Below, piece after piece: positions 1 through 9,307 of a stretch of 64,000 nucleotides of DNA; positions within the stretch are counted from its first letter, which is position 1; every line of letters begins with the position of its first letter. Source of the stretch: VXYK01 sp965221585 (GTDB lineage: Bacteria > Actinomycetota > Acidimicrobiia > Acidimicrobiales > Aldehydirespiratoraceae); NCBI GenBank assembly GCA_965221585.1, contig OZ244898.1, forward strand, positions 248,001 to 312,000, written 5' to 3'. The position numbers were made by a program, and so were the translations under genes. The notes under the pieces are model-generated. The model saw only the letters and a program-made list of their open reading frames with translations, made no database searches and had not been told where the DNA came from.

Positions 1-94
1 GCCGCACACCGCAGTGAACGTGCCCCGATCCTAGCGTTTCCGAGTTCGATTCCGTATGGCCGCCGGGTCGTGATCTGAAGGGGCGGAGCGGGGC

Positions 95-106
95 TACTCT
101 CTGAGT
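95..106 (+). promoter_or_regulatory. Putative leaderless promoter of the FHA gene
   Basis: A TACTCT hexamer at 95-100 is followed by 6 nt and then the GTG start at 107. No Shine-Dalgarno is present, so transcription probably begins at the start codon. Confidence 0.45.
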
Positions 107-760
107 GTGGGCCTACGGTCGGTAGAGAGACGCCTTGAACGTTTGGTGCGAAACACCGTCGGGCGCATGCTGCGTGGCGGCGTGCGCCCCGTTGAGATCG
201 GCCACAAGATCGTGCGTGAGATGGGCGACAGCCGCAGTGTCGGAGTGCGGGGGCAGACGGTCGTGCCCAACCATTTCCAGGTGACGCTGTCGACCCAGGA
301 CTTGGACCGCTTCGCAGAGATCCAAGACTCCCTGGCCAAAGAACTGTGTGACGTGGCACGCGACCATGCCCGCGACGAAGGCTGGACCCTGATGGGGCCG
401 ATCCGGGTGGAGCTGTGCGGAGACCAACGAATCCGCAGCGGCACGATCGGAGTGCTGGCCCGCATGAGAGAAGGAGATGCGAGCGTCGGCTCGCTGCTTC
501 TGCCGACGGGAGAGCAGGTGACCCTCGGTGAGGACATGGTCACGTTGGGCCGCCTACCGGAATGCACGATCTCGTTCGACGACTCGAACGTCAGCCGGGA
601 GCACGCCACGATTCGACCCGACGGCAACGGGTTCATCCTCCACGACAACGGATCGACCAACCAGACTCTGGTGAACGGCAGAGCCGTGGTATCGCACCGG
701 CTCGCCGACGGCGACCGGATCGAGTTGGGTTCGGTTCTGATCGAGTTCCGGTCAGCGTGA
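107..760 (+). CDS. FHA domain protein with N-terminal DUF3662 (FhaA-like)
   Basis: A phosphothreonine-binding adaptor of 217 aa with a GTG start. Residues 1-120 resemble the DUF3662 domain of actinobacterial FhaA. Residues about 140-217 are an FHA domain, with the GR, SREH and NGSTNQT signature positions that bind pThr. FhaA-type proteins dock on kinases such as PknB and link them to cell-wall synthesis. The mycobacterial protein is much longer because of a disordered linker that is missing here. It heads a same-strand cluster with the PP2C phosphatase and the PASTA kinase, which supports the role. There is no second FHA gene (FhaB) in the window. Confidence 0.88.
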   Translation: MGLRSVERRLERLVRNTVGRMLRGGVRPVEIGHKIVREMGDSRSVGVRGQTVVPNHFQVTLSTQDLDRFAEIQDSLAKELCDVARDHARDEGWTLMGPIRVELCGDQRIRSGTIGVLARMREGDASVGSLLLPTGEQVTLGEDMVTLGRLPECTISFDDSNVSREHATIRPDGNGFILHDNGSTNQTLVNGRAVVSHRLADGDRIELGSVLIEFRSA

Positions 761-840
761 ACATCCGCTCGTGTCATCGGCGGAAGGTAACCTCAGAGAA
801 CCGTGTCGGAACAATCGCTCTTCCTTGAATTGGTGCTCAA

Positions 841-1827
841 ATGACCACGCTGGCTTGGGGTGCGGTCACCGATACGGGCCGGATACGCGACATCAACCAA
901 GATGGAGTCCTCTCTGCTGAAGGTGTCTTTGTCGTGGCCGACGGCATGGGTGGTCACAGCGGCGGCGAAGTGGCCTCGGCCATCGCTGTCGAACTGATGG
1001 CGGAGACAACCAGCTTCAACAGTGTGGGCGAACTGGTCGAGGCAGTGCAGCGAGCGAACCGTGAGGTCCTGGACCGGGCCCACGACGACCGGGCGCTCTA
1101 CGGAATGGGAACCACACTGGTCGCGCTCGTGGCCATGACCGTTGATGACACTGAGCTGCTCTGCGTCGCCAATGTCGGTGACAGCCGGCTGTATCTGCGC
1201 ACACCCGACGAGATGATGCAGCTGACCGAAGACCACAGCTTGGTCGAGGGCATGGTGCGAGACGGTTGGATCACGCCCTCCGAAGCGAGGGTACACCCCC
1301 AGCGAAACGTGGTCACACGGGCGCTCGGAGTTGAAGAGCCCCTGCTGGTCGACGTCTGGGAGCTCGTACCGGTGGCAGGCGACCGATACCTGCTTTGCAG
1401 CGACGGCCTCAACAACGAACTCAGCGACGCCGAGATCGAAGAGATACTCGACCAGACGGCCGATCCCCAAGAGGCCGCTTCTGAACTCGTCCAGGCTGCC
1501 TGCGATGCAGGCGGGCGAGACAACGTGACCGTCGTGGTCGTCGACGTGGTCGATGCTGCTCCATCCGAGTCTGACCCTCCCGCCGACCGGGTTGTCGCAA
1601 TCCACCAGTCTGAGACTGCACCCACCGACGCAGCCGGTAATGCCGCCGAGCCCGAGGGGGTCGCGGAAGCAGACACCGCATCAACCGAACTCGACTCGCT
1701 GTCTTGGCGGTCCTTCGTTGACTGGCGCTGGTTCGAAACCCTGCCGCTCAGGCGGTTCGCGGCCCTAGCGCTGATCCTGTCGGTGTTGCTAGTGGTGTTG
1801 CTGCTAGTGCTATTAGCAGTGCTGTGA
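841..1827 (+). CDS. pstP: PP2C-family Ser/Thr phosphatase, membrane anchored (PstP-like)
   Basis: Dephosphorylates Ser/Thr phosphoproteins, including the cognate kinase. The PP2C fold spans residues 1-240. Metal-binding aspartates are visible at D21 (NQDG), D34 (ADGMGG), D188 (SDGL) and D227 (GRDN). A Pro/Ala/Glu-rich linker (240-300) leads to one C-terminal membrane helix at about 306-328, which ends the protein. PstP of mycobacteria carries an extracellular tail after this helix and this one does not. The gene lies 80 bp after the FHA gene and 64 bp before the kinase. The RodA and PbpA genes usually found between phosphatase and kinase are absent. Confidence 0.92.
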   Translation: MTTLAWGAVTDTGRIRDINQDGVLSAEGVFVVADGMGGHSGGEVASAIAVELMAETTSFNSVGELVEAVQRANREVLDRAHDDRALYGMGTTLVALVAMTVDDTELLCVANVGDSRLYLRTPDEMMQLTEDHSLVEGMVRDGWITPSEARVHPQRNVVTRALGVEEPLLVDVWELVPVAGDRYLLCSDGLNNELSDAEIEEILDQTADPQEAASELVQAACDAGGRDNVTVVVVDVVDAAPSESDPPADRVVAIHQSETAPTDAAGNAAEPEGVAEADTASTELDSLSWRSFVDWRWFETLPLRRFAALALILSVLLVVLLLVLLAVL

Positions 1828-1877
1828 CCGCCCGGTTGCGGCGTATTACCGTGCAACAGTCAACGGTCCTGCTCAGG

Positions 1878-1891
1878 TAGACTCCGGGGCT
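1878..1891 (+). promoter_or_regulatory. Putative leaderless promoter of pknB
   Basis: TAGACT at 1878-1883 lies 8 nt before the ATG at 1892, with no ribosome binding site between. This fits a kinase mRNA that begins at or next to its start codon. Confidence 0.4.
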
Positions 1892-3994
1892 ATGTCGGAT
1901 GGTCGGCCAACGGTCTTCAATGGCCGATACGAACTGCTGCGCCATATCGCGCGCGGTGGAATGGCCGACGTTTATCTCGCACGAGACGAATTGTTGAACC
2001 GCGAAGTCGCTCTCAAGGTTCTCTTCCCCGAGTTCGCCAACGACCCCAACTTCGTTGAACGGTTCCGACGCGAGGCTCAGGCGGCTGCCAACCTCAACCA
2101 CCCCAATATCGTGGGGATATACGACTGGGGTCAGGAACGCGGCACCTACTACATCGTGATGGAACACGTCGCGGGACGGACCATGGCCGATGTGGTGCGC
2201 GCCTCTGGGCCGGTCCCACCGCAACGTGCTGCCGAAATCGCCAATGATGTAGCGGCGGCGCTCTCGACTGCGCATCAAGCCGGTCTCGTCCACCGCGACG
2301 TCAAGCTGGGCAACATATTGATCGCCGACAGCGGAGTTGTGAAGGTGGCTGATTTCGGGATCGCCACCGCTCTGGCGGGACGAACCGACGCGGGTCTTAC
2401 CCAACACGGCTCTGTGATGGGCACAGCCACCTACTTCTCACCCGAACAAGCGCAGGGAAAGCAGGTCGACGGCCGCAGCGACCTCTACTCACTTGGAGTC
2501 GTGCTCTACGAGATGCTTGCCGGAGCGCCACCGTTCGTTGCCGATACTCCGATAGCAGTCGCCTACAAACACGTCCAAGAGAAGCCCCAATCGTTGATCG
2601 AGCGTGGAGTCCCGGTTTCCTCCGCACTCAACGCCATCACCATGAAGTTGCTGGCCAAGAACCCCTTGAACCGGTATCCCACCGCCGAGGATCTTCGTGC
2701 TGACCTGCGCCGATATCTGGGCGGCACCACTGATCTGCCCGGTGCGCCCGCTGCGCCGGGGCCCCGGTCAAGGCCTCAGGCGGCCCCAGGCGGTTCCCCG
2801 CCCGCTGCTGGCAGGCCACCTTCCGGCAGGCCCCCGCCCCAGCCCGCAGGTCGAAGGCCGCCGGCTCCTGGAGCACGCTCTCCGGTGCCGGTACAGCAGG
2901 CATCGGCGCCGGCGGACCCACACCAGCGGGCCGGGTACGGCCATGGCGGCTACTACAACGATCCTCCGCCGATGTCGCGCGGTGACGACTGGAAGCGGAC
3001 TGCCGGACTTCTGGTCGGACTCAGCGTCCTGGTTCTGGTGCTCGGTTACCTGATCGTCGCCTTCGTCGACCAGGTCCGCGACGACGGCGTCGCGGAACCC
3101 GACGGCGCAGCGGAGTTGATCGCCCTGCCGTCGGTCGTCGGGATGAGCATGTCCGATGCCGAGCGGGAACTGCTCGGCCTGGACCTCGAGGTGACGATCG
3201 TCCGGCGCAACAACGAGACGGTCCCGTCGGGTGAGGTGGTCCAGCAGACTCCCGTGGCCGGAGAGAAGGTGGAGCCCGAGTCCGAGGTCACCCTGTTCGT
3301 GAGCGCGGGCGTCCCCGACCAGGTACCCAACGTCATCGGTATGGACCAGAACCTCGCTCTCGACACGCTCGAGTCGCTCGGTTACAGCGTCAGTGTCGCG
3401 GCTGTGTCAGATATCCGCGATTTCGGCGAGGTGGTGACCCAGTTGCCGGCTCCGGGGGCGGAGCTTCCGCCGGGCGGGTCGGTGGTCATCACGATCTCAA
3501 CGGGCCCGGAGAAGGTGCCGGTGCCTGACCTCGAAGGCGCCACGCTCAATGCCGCGTATGAAGCACTGTTCTCCGCCGAGTTCAGAGTCACCCCGGACAA
3601 CGTTGAAGAGCCCTCCGAGACGATCGAGGCGGGTCTGGTGATCCGCACCGATCCCGAGGCCGACAACCTGGTCGACAAGGGCAGTTGGGTGACCGTTGTC
3701 ATCTCGACAGGCTTCCCGACGGTTCCGGTGCCGGGGGTTGTCGACCTCTTTGCCGACAGTGCCGAACAGACTCTGCGCCAGGTCCGACTCGAAGTGGAGA
3801 TCGTCCTGGTTCCAGTTCCGGTCGGCGACGCTTCGGTGGGTCGGGTCGTGTCCCAGAACCCGGAGCCGTTCACAGAGGTCGAGCTCGACACAGTCGTTGT
3901 GATCGAGGTCGGCGAAGCGACCGACGGCCCCATCACGTCCACGACGACCACGACCACAACAACCACGAACGCCCCTGATTCGGACGACGGCTAG
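1892..3994 (+). CDS. pknB: PASTA-domain Ser/Thr protein kinase (PknB/StkP type)
   Basis: A transmembrane receptor kinase of 700 aa sensing cell-wall fragments. The kinase domain covers residues 12-275, with a glycine loop (ARGGMADVY), K42, E61, HRD at 134-136, N141 and DFG at 154-156. The activation-loop threonines are followed by SPEQ. A Pro/Gly-rich juxtamembrane stretch (about 277-365) precedes one membrane helix (about 371-391). Four PASTA repeats follow outside the membrane, then a threonine tract and an acidic tail. All catalytic residues are present. The stop codon overlaps that of trpG on the other strand by 3 bp, and pknB convergent with trpG is also the mycobacterial arrangement. 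Confidence 0.96.
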   Translation: MSDGRPTVFNGRYELLRHIARGGMADVYLARDELLNREVALKVLFPEFANDPNFVERFRREAQAAANLNHPNIVGIYDWGQERGTYYIVMEHVAGRTMADVVRASGPVPPQRAAEIANDVAAALSTAHQAGLVHRDVKLGNILIADSGVVKVADFGIATALAGRTDAGLTQHGSVMGTATYFSPEQAQGKQVDGRSDLYSLGVVLYEMLAGAPPFVADTPIAVAYKHVQEKPQSLIERGVPVSSALNAITMKLLAKNPLNRYPTAEDLRADLRRYLGGTTDLPGAPAAPGPRSRPQAAPGGSPPAAGRPPSGRPPPQPAGRRPPAPGARSPVPVQQASAPADPHQRAGYGHGGYYNDPPPMSRGDDWKRTAGLLVGLSVLVLVLGYLIVAFVDQVRDDGVAEPDGAAELIALPSVVGMSMSDAERELLGLDLEVTIVRRNNETVPSGEVVQQTPVAGEKVEPESEVTLFVSAGVPDQVPNVIGMDQNLALDTLESLGYSVSVAAVSDIRDFGEVVTQLPAPGAELPPGGSVVITISTGPEKVPVPDLEGATLNAAYEALFSAEFRVTPDNVEEPSETIEAGLVIRTDPEADNLVDKGSWVTVVISTGFPTVPVPGVVDLFADSAEQTLRQVRLEVEIVLVPVPVGDASVGRVVSQNPEPFTEVELDTVVVIEVGEATDGPITSTTTTTTTTTNAPDSDDG

Positions 3995-4599
3995 CTTCGC
4001 TGACAGCGGTCGAGGTAGTTCTTCAGGAGGTCGTGACCGGCGTTGGTCAACACCGACTCGGGGTGGAACTGCACGCCCTCGATGTCGAGTCGGCGATGCC
4101 GCAGACCCATTACCAGTCCATCGTCGGTCTCTGCGGTGACCTCCAAGGACTCGGGAAGCGAGTCTCGTTCCACGATCAGCGAGTGATAGCGGGTCGCCTC
4201 GAGCGGGTTCGGCAGTCCTTCGAACAGCCCCGAGTCCTTGTGGCGAATGAAGGAGGTCTTGCCGTGCATGACCTGAGGTGCACGCACCACCCTGCCGCCG
4301 AAGACCTGCCCCAGGCACTGCATGCCCAGGCACACCCCGAAGACCGGCGGCGAGCCCTGGAGTTCGGCGAGCACTTCCATCGAGATACCTGCATCATCAG
4401 GGGTTCCCGGACCCGGCGAGATCAGAATGCCGTCGGGGTCCATGTCGCGGATGCCGTCTATGTCGATGGCGTCGTGGCGGCGCACCACTGGTTCGGCCCC
4501 GAGTTCCCCGAGGTACTGCGCCAGGATGTAGACGAAGGAGTCGTAGTTGTCGATTACGAGCACCGTGGGCTTCACGCCCGTTACGTTACTGCTCGCCAA
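3991..4599 (-). CDS. trpG: Anthranilate/aminodeoxychorismate synthase glutaminase subunit
   Basis: A class I glutamine amidotransferase (202 aa) that releases ammonia from glutamine for TrpE or PabB in tryptophan or folate synthesis. It shows the oxyanion motif PGPGTPDDAG, the nucleophile Cys in GVCLGMQ, and the His-Glu pair in GVQFHPES. No trpE/pabB is adjacent. The gene starts inside the last codons of the upstream EtfD-like gene (14-bp overlap) and ends within the pknB stop. Which pathway it serves cannot be decided, and dual use is common in this family. Confidence 0.9.
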   Translation of the reverse strand: MASSNVTGVKPTVLVIDNYDSFVYILAQYLGELGAEPVVRRHDAIDIDGIRDMDPDGILISPGPGTPDDAGISMEVLAELQGSPPVFGVCLGMQCLGQVFGGRVVRAPQVMHGKTSFIRHKDSGLFEGLPNPLEATRYHSLIVERDSLPESLEVTAETDDGLVMGLRHRRLDIEGVQFHPESVLTNAGHDLLKNYLDRCQRS

Positions 4600-6823
4600 T
4601 TTCTATGGCTTCCAAAATGTGAATGGCGATGTCGGCGACCTGGACTTCCTCTGGTTCCTTGCCGACGGCCTTCACGCCGTCATCCATCATGATGTAGCAG
4701 AACGGGCAGGCCGTGGCGACGCGGCTGGCGCCGGTATCGACCAACTCCTGGGCTCGGACATCGTTGACCTTCTCCCCGATGGTCTCCTCCATCCACATCC
4801 GAGCCCCGCCGGCACCGCAGCACATCCCCTTGGTCCCGTTGCGCTGAGCCTCGACGACCTCGATCCCGCCGAGTCTGCCGAGCACTTTGCGAGGCGCCAG
4901 GTAGACATCGTTGTGGCGACCGAGATAGCACGAATCGTGGTAGACCACCCGTTCCTCGAGCCTCGCCTCGTCCAGGTCCAGCCGCCCCTGGTCCACGAGC
5001 CATTCAAGGAACTGACTGTGATGCACGACCTCGTAATGGCCGCCGAGCTGGGGATATTCGTTGGCGAGCGTGTTGAAGCAGTGGGGGCACTGGGTGATGA
5101 TCTTCTTCACTCCCATGGCGTTGAGCGTCTCGATGTTCTGGCTGGCGAGCATCTGGAACAGGTACTCGTTGCCTGAACGCCGGGCCGAGTCCCCGGTGCA
5201 GTTCTCCGCCGGACCGAGAATCGCGAAGTCGACCTCTGCACGTTGCATGAGCTGTGCCATCGCCTGGGTGACCTTCTTGTTCTTGTCGTCGAAAGACCCT
5301 GCGCAGCCGACCCAGTACAGATACTCGGCGGTCAGCGGATCATCTCCCGAGATGACGTTGAGACCCTCGAGGTTGCGAGCCCAGTCGGCGCGTTCGCTCT
5401 GGCTCATCCCCCAAGGATTCGCCGAGTTCTCCATCGACCGGAACGCCTGGCCGAGCTCGGAGGGGAAGTCGGAGTCCATCAGCGTGAGGTAACGTCGCAT
5501 GTCGAGGATCTTGTCGAGAATCTCAATGTTCACCGGACAGATCTCGTCGCACGCCTTGCAGGAAGTGCAACTCCAGAGTTCATCGTTGGTGATGCGGTCG
5601 AACATCCAGTTGGCCGGTACAACTATGTCGTTGTCCACACCGATGGGAGGGGAGACCTCCGGACTGCCGGTCCGGGCCATCACCTCGCCCGTCTTGAGGA
5701 CGATCTCGCGAGGATCGAGCGGCTTCCCGGTGGCGTGGGCCGGACAGACCGAGGTGCAGCGGCCGCACATGGTGCAGGCGTCGGTGTCGAGTAGCTGCTT
5801 CCAGGTGAAGTCCTCGATGACCGAAGCACCGAATGTCTCCAGCTCGGTGTCGCCCTCGACCAGGTTGGGCATCGCCTTCATGGCGCCCTTGGGCCTGTCC
5901 TTGTCGCTGAGATACATGTTGAGCGGCGACGTGAACATGTGACGCAGCATGGTTGTGGGAAGGATCACCAGGAAGGCGATGAAGCTCAGTACGTGGGCAA
6001 TCCACCATGCTTGGTGCCAGCCGGCGACGTTGCTGCTGTCCTCGACGAGTGTTGCCAACGGATAACCGATGAAACTCCATTTCTCGAAGTCCGGGGTGCC
6101 GTCGACGGCTATGCGGAACATCTCCGCGCCGAAACCCGTGATCCCGATCGCCGCGAACACGCCCAGGATCACCATGTGCTCGGGTTTGCTCTTGATGCGG
6201 ATGCGGTATGGACGCCAACTCCACGGTCCGTAGCGCCGCACGACCGCCCAGCCGATACCGATCAGGAAGATCGCGCCCGCAGCGTCGCCGACGAAGGAGT
6301 AGGCCCGGTAGACGTCACCGTGGAGGAACTTGACGCTCTCAGGAACCTGATGGTTGATTTCAAGCACGGTGGTGACACCGAGCAGCACCAGGAACCCGAA
6401 GTAGATCATCGAGTGCATGACACCGGCACCGGGTTCGCGAAGGAGCGTCTGCATGTAGACGCCCGACCGGAAGTCGGCCATCCGCCTGGGCGCGTTCTTG
6501 AGGGTTGTCCGGCGGTTGTCGGGCCGGCCGCGCTCCCAGTTCTTCACCCGCATCGCGAACATGTAGGCGCCGTACACCAGCAGGATCGGCATGATCGAAT
6601 AGAAGCTGAGCTTCAGGGCGGTCGGGACGTTGCCGAAGACCTCCCGTTGCACCGAACTGTCGTCGTGCCAGTTGGTGTAGCTCGGCAGGATGCCTGAGAC
6701 GAGCGTGAAGAGCGCGATCGCCAGACCGGCGCCGATAACGAGCTGATGGGGTTTGAGGCGCAGTTTCATGTTGCCGCGACGATACATCCCCGGACGGGCC
6801 GAATGAGTAACGGGCGCAGGCAT
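4586..6823 (-). CDS. Membrane Fe-S oxidoreductase, heterodisulfide-reductase type (EtfD-like)
   Basis: A 745-aa protein. About six membrane helices in residues 27-292 form a NarI-like cytochrome b module. A ferredoxin pair follows, with cysteines at 350, 353, 356, 360 and 419, 422, 425, 429. Two CCG cysteine-rich domains follow, including GPAENCTGDSARR and CCGAGGARMW. This is the architecture of mycobacterial Rv0338c (EtfD), which passes electrons from the ETF of fatty-acid beta-oxidation to menaquinone. That role is inferred from the family. No etfAB is nearby. The start could also be the ATG at 6769 (MKLRLK); neither start has a clear Shine-Dalgarno. Confidence 0.85.
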   Translation of the reverse strand: MPAPVTHSARPGMYRRGNMKLRLKPHQLVIGAGLAIALFTLVSGILPSYTNWHDDSSVQREVFGNVPTALKLSFYSIMPILLVYGAYMFAMRVKNWERGRPDNRRTTLKNAPRRMADFRSGVYMQTLLREPGAGVMHSMIYFGFLVLLGVTTVLEINHQVPESVKFLHGDVYRAYSFVGDAAGAIFLIGIGWAVVRRYGPWSWRPYRIRIKSKPEHMVILGVFAAIGITGFGAEMFRIAVDGTPDFEKWSFIGYPLATLVEDSSNVAGWHQAWWIAHVLSFIAFLVILPTTMLRHMFTSPLNMYLSDKDRPKGAMKAMPNLVEGDTELETFGASVIEDFTWKQLLDTDACTMCGRCTSVCPAHATGKPLDPREIVLKTGEVMARTGSPEVSPPIGVDNDIVVPANWMFDRITNDELWSCTSCKACDEICPVNIEILDKILDMRRYLTLMDSDFPSELGQAFRSMENSANPWGMSQSERADWARNLEGLNVISGDDPLTAEYLYWVGCAGSFDDKNKKVTQAMAQLMQRAEVDFAILGPAENCTGDSARRSGNEYLFQMLASQNIETLNAMGVKKIITQCPHCFNTLANEYPQLGGHYEVVHHSQFLEWLVDQGRLDLDEARLEERVVYHDSCYLGRHNDVYLAPRKVLGRLGGIEVVEAQRNGTKGMCCGAGGARMWMEETIGEKVNDVRAQELVDTGASRVATACPFCYIMMDDGVKAVGKEPEEVQVADIAIHILEAIEIGEQ

Positions 6824-6946
6824 TGATTGTCGGAGTTCTTCACGCCGACGTAACAGTGCTGAAACCGGCCACTCCTAGCTTCACGCACGGGAGGAAGCGC
6901 CGACATTGGCACCAAGCACCGCACCACGAACAAGGGGACACGAACC

Positions 6947-8341
6947 ATGCACAAGACAATGAAGCGAACCGCGTTGATCGTAGGCACGGGAGCCATAGCA
7001 CTGCTGTGGGCCGGCCCGGCCTCAGCGCAGGACTCAGACGTGGCTGCGGCCGCCGTCCAACAGGTGATGGACAACCTGTGGCTGGTGATCGCCGGCTGTC
7101 TGGTGTTCTTGATGCAGGCCGGTTTCGCCTTCGTGGAAGCAGGCCTCACCCGAGCCAAGAACCTGGCCAACATCATGGCCAAGAACCTCGCCGACATGGC
7201 GGTCGGCACGGTGGCCTTCTTCATCATCGGCTATTCGATCGCATTCGGCGACGGCGGCGACCTCTGGGGAGGCGTCGGCGACTTCTTCTTCAAGGACAGC
7301 GCCGATCCCTCGGTACTGAACGAGGGCGGCGGCCTGACCGACAACGTCACCCCCGCGGCAAGCTTCTTCTTCCAGGTTGTGTTTGCCGCCACAGCGGTGA
7401 CGATCGCCTCGGGGGCCATGGCGGAGCGGACCAAGTTCGTGACCTACCTGCTGTTCGCGGTGGCGATGACCGCGGTCATCTACCCGGTTGTCGTGCACTG
7501 GACCTGGGGCGGCGGGCTGATCGCCCAGATGAGTATCGGTGACGCCGTCTACTCCGACTTCGCCGGCTCGACGATCGTTCATTTGACCGGTGGCGTGGCC
7601 GCGTTGGTCGGTGCCGCGATGCTCGGTCCCCGCGTCGGCAAGTACGCCGCGGACGGCTCTCCGAGAGCAATTCCAGGCCACAACATCGGTTACGCGGTGA
7701 TCGGTGTGTTCATCCTGTGGTTCGGGTGGTTCGGTTTCAACGCGGGTTCGGAACTCGCAGCGGACAACCTCGTGCCGTTCCTGGCGCTCAATACGCTCAT
7801 CGCTGCCTCGGCCGGCGTGATCGGGGCGACAGCGGTCATCTGGAAGATCACCGGCACACCTGACGTGGCTATCGCGGGCAACGGCGCGCTCGCCGGGTTG
7901 GTTTCGATCACCGCTCCTGTCGGTGCGGTGGAGCCGTGGGCTGCTCTGGTGATCGGGCTTATCGGGGGCGTGATCGTCGTGTTCGCGGTGCTCGCCTTCG
8001 ACCGGATCCGCATCGACGACCCGGTGGGCGCGATCGCGGTGCACGGAGTGTGCGGGATCTGGGGCACGCTGTCGATCGGTCTCTTCGCCCGCTACGACGA
8101 CGCCTTCCTGGGCCGTGAGAACGCGGGCCTGTTCTACGGTGGCGGTATCGAACAGTTGCTGATGCAAGCGGTGATGGTCCTGGTTGTCGCCGCCTGGGTC
8201 GGGGTCACCTGCTTCATCCTCTTCTACACCTTGAAGAAGACTATGGGTCTGCGTGTCGACGCTGATGAGGAGTTCGAGGGTCTCGACGTCGCCGAGCACG
8301 GTACTTCCGGTTACGGCGCGGAGACCCCGGTGGCCGCTTGA
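6947..8341 (+). CDS. amt: Ammonium transporter (Amt/AmtB family)
   Basis: An 11-helix ammonium channel of 464 aa with a cleavable signal peptide (MKRTALIV to ASAQ), as in E. coli AmtB. The conserved Asp before helix 5 (YSDFAGSTIVH) and both pore histidines (IVHLTGG and AVHGVCGIWG) are present. A Shine-Dalgarno (AAGGGGA) lies about 8 nt upstream; MKRT at 6959 is an alternative start. The usual partner glnK (PII) is not downstream. The gene stands alone, divergent from the EtfD-like gene, and ends at a strong hairpin. Confidence 0.95.
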   Translation: MHKTMKRTALIVGTGAIALLWAGPASAQDSDVAAAAVQQVMDNLWLVIAGCLVFLMQAGFAFVEAGLTRAKNLANIMAKNLADMAVGTVAFFIIGYSIAFGDGGDLWGGVGDFFFKDSADPSVLNEGGGLTDNVTPAASFFFQVVFAATAVTIASGAMAERTKFVTYLLFAVAMTAVIYPVVVHWTWGGGLIAQMSIGDAVYSDFAGSTIVHLTGGVAALVGAAMLGPRVGKYAADGSPRAIPGHNIGYAVIGVFILWFGWFGFNAGSELAADNLVPFLALNTLIAASAGVIGATAVIWKITGTPDVAIAGNGALAGLVSITAPVGAVEPWAALVIGLIGGVIVVFAVLAFDRIRIDDPVGAIAVHGVCGIWGTLSIGLFARYDDAFLGRENAGLFYGGGIEQLLMQAVMVLVVAAWVGVTCFILFYTLKKTMGLRVDADEEFEGLDVAEHGTSGYGAETPVAA

Positions 8342-8347
8342 TTCTGT

Positions 8348-8383
8348 TGGTTCTGGCGGTGTGAAGGGGCACCGCCAGAACCA
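8348..8383 (+). terminator. Hairpin terminator between amt and gpmA
   Basis: A perfect 13-bp stem (GGTTCTGGCGGTG, 8349-8361, with its complement at 8370-8382), extended by one T-A pair, encloses an 8-nt loop. It starts 7 nt after the amt stop and lies before the convergent gpmA stop, so it could serve both genes. The T-run is weak (CTCTTCGTTGT). Confidence 0.8.
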
Positions 8384-8422
8384 GCGTGCTCTTCGTTGTC
8401 CTGCTGGTGCTCTGCTGCGGGA

Positions 8423-9133
8423 TCAGTCCGCGGTGAGGGCCCGGTCGAGGGGGTGGGCCTGGTCGACGGGGCGCATGTCGTTGCCGATCACGTAGTGCAG
8501 CGGGACCCCGGTGGGGATGTTGAGCTCGATGATCTCATCGTCGCCGATGTCGTCGAGATGTTTGACGAGGGCCCGCAGTGAGTTCCCATGCGCTGCCACC
8601 ATGATGTTGCGGCCCGTGCGCAGGTCGGGCACGAGCGAGTCGTACCAGTAGGGCAACAGCCGGGCCACGACGTCTGCGAGGCATTCGGTATCGGGCAGCA
8701 GTTCGGGTGCGAGGTCTGCATAGGCGGCAGATATTGCGGGGTTGTATTCGTTGTCGTCGCTGATCGGTGGTGGTGGTGTGTTGTAGCTGCGTCGCCAGAG
8801 GCGAAGTTGTTCGGCCCCGTGAATTTCGCCGACCTGTGCCTTGTCGAGGCCAGTGAGGTTGCCGTAGTGGCGTTCGTTGAGTCGCCAGTGCCTGCGCACT
8901 GGGATCCAGCGGCGGTCGAGTCCGGCGAGGATGATCTCGGCGGTCTCGATGGCCCGTTGCAGCAGCGATGTGTGGAGGATGTCCGGCAGCAGGTTCGCCT
9001 CGGTGAGCAGTGGTACTGCGTCGCGTGCCTCTTGCCGCCCGATTTCCATGAGCGGGCAGTCGTGCCAGCCCGTGAAGAGGTTCAGGTCGTTCCAGAGGGA
9101 GCGTCCGTGGCGCACCAAGATCAGGTTGTACAT
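8423..9133 (-). CDS. gpmA: 2,3-bisphosphoglycerate-dependent phosphoglycerate mutase
   Basis: Interconverts 3- and 2-phosphoglycerate in glycolysis and gluconeogenesis (236 aa, close to the family norm). The phosphohistidine loop LVRHGRSLWN, the ERHYG substrate segment and the second catalytic His in AAHGNSLR are present. The mRNA is probably leaderless: TACTGT sits 7 nt before the ATG on the minus strand. Its promoter neighbours the inverted repeat upstream of dnaK, so joint stress control is possible but unproven. Confidence 0.95.
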   Translation of the reverse strand: MYNLILVRHGRSLWNDLNLFTGWHDCPLMEIGRQEARDAVPLLTEANLLPDILHTSLLQRAIETAEIILAGLDRRWIPVRRHWRLNERHYGNLTGLDKAQVGEIHGAEQLRLWRRSYNTPPPPISDDNEYNPAISAAYADLAPELLPDTECLADVVARLLPYWYDSLVPDLRTGRNIMVAAHGNSLRALVKHLDDIGDDEIIELNIPTGVPLHYVIGNDMRPVDQAHPLDRALTAD

Positions 9134-9146
9134 CCCGCCGACAGTA
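9134..9146 (-). promoter_or_regulatory. Putative leaderless promoter of gpmA
   Basis: On the minus strand TACTGT (9146-9141) is followed by 7 nt and the ATG at 9133. There is no ribosome binding site. Confidence 0.4.
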
Positions 9147-9165
9147 GCATTCTGGTGGCTAAACC

Positions 9166-9192
9166 AAAGTTGATATTAAGACACTCAACTTT
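9166..9192. promoter_or_regulatory. HAIR-like HspR operator upstream of dnaK
   Basis: AAAGTTGA (9166-9173) and TCAACTTT (9185-9192) form a perfect inverted repeat around 11 nt. Read as GTTGATA-N7-ACTCAAC it matches the spacing and core of the HspR-associated inverted repeat (CTTGAGT-N7-ACTCAAG). A GATACT box at 9211-9216 is a possible -10. The cognate repressor gene hspR lies at the end of the operon. A 6-bp hairpin (9267-9284) sits in the leader before the dnaK start. Confidence 0.7.
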
Positions 9193-9307
9193 TCGGTGTA
9201 AACAAGTTCAGATACTGTTACACTGGTTCCCAACAACATACCCGACCCCTGACGGTTTCCGCGGATCTGCGGCGCCGTCCGCAGCAAAAGAGAAGAGAGC
9301 CATAACT

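Noticed and set aside
35..60. T-loop-like GAGTTCGATTCCG as a tRNA end
   Set aside because: No T stem, acceptor stem or anticodon arm can be folded around it.
8588..9307. Possible 240-residue N-terminal extension of DnaK
   Set aside because: It overlaps gpmA on the other strand, lacks any family similarity, and the normal DnaK start with a Shine-Dalgarno is at 9308.
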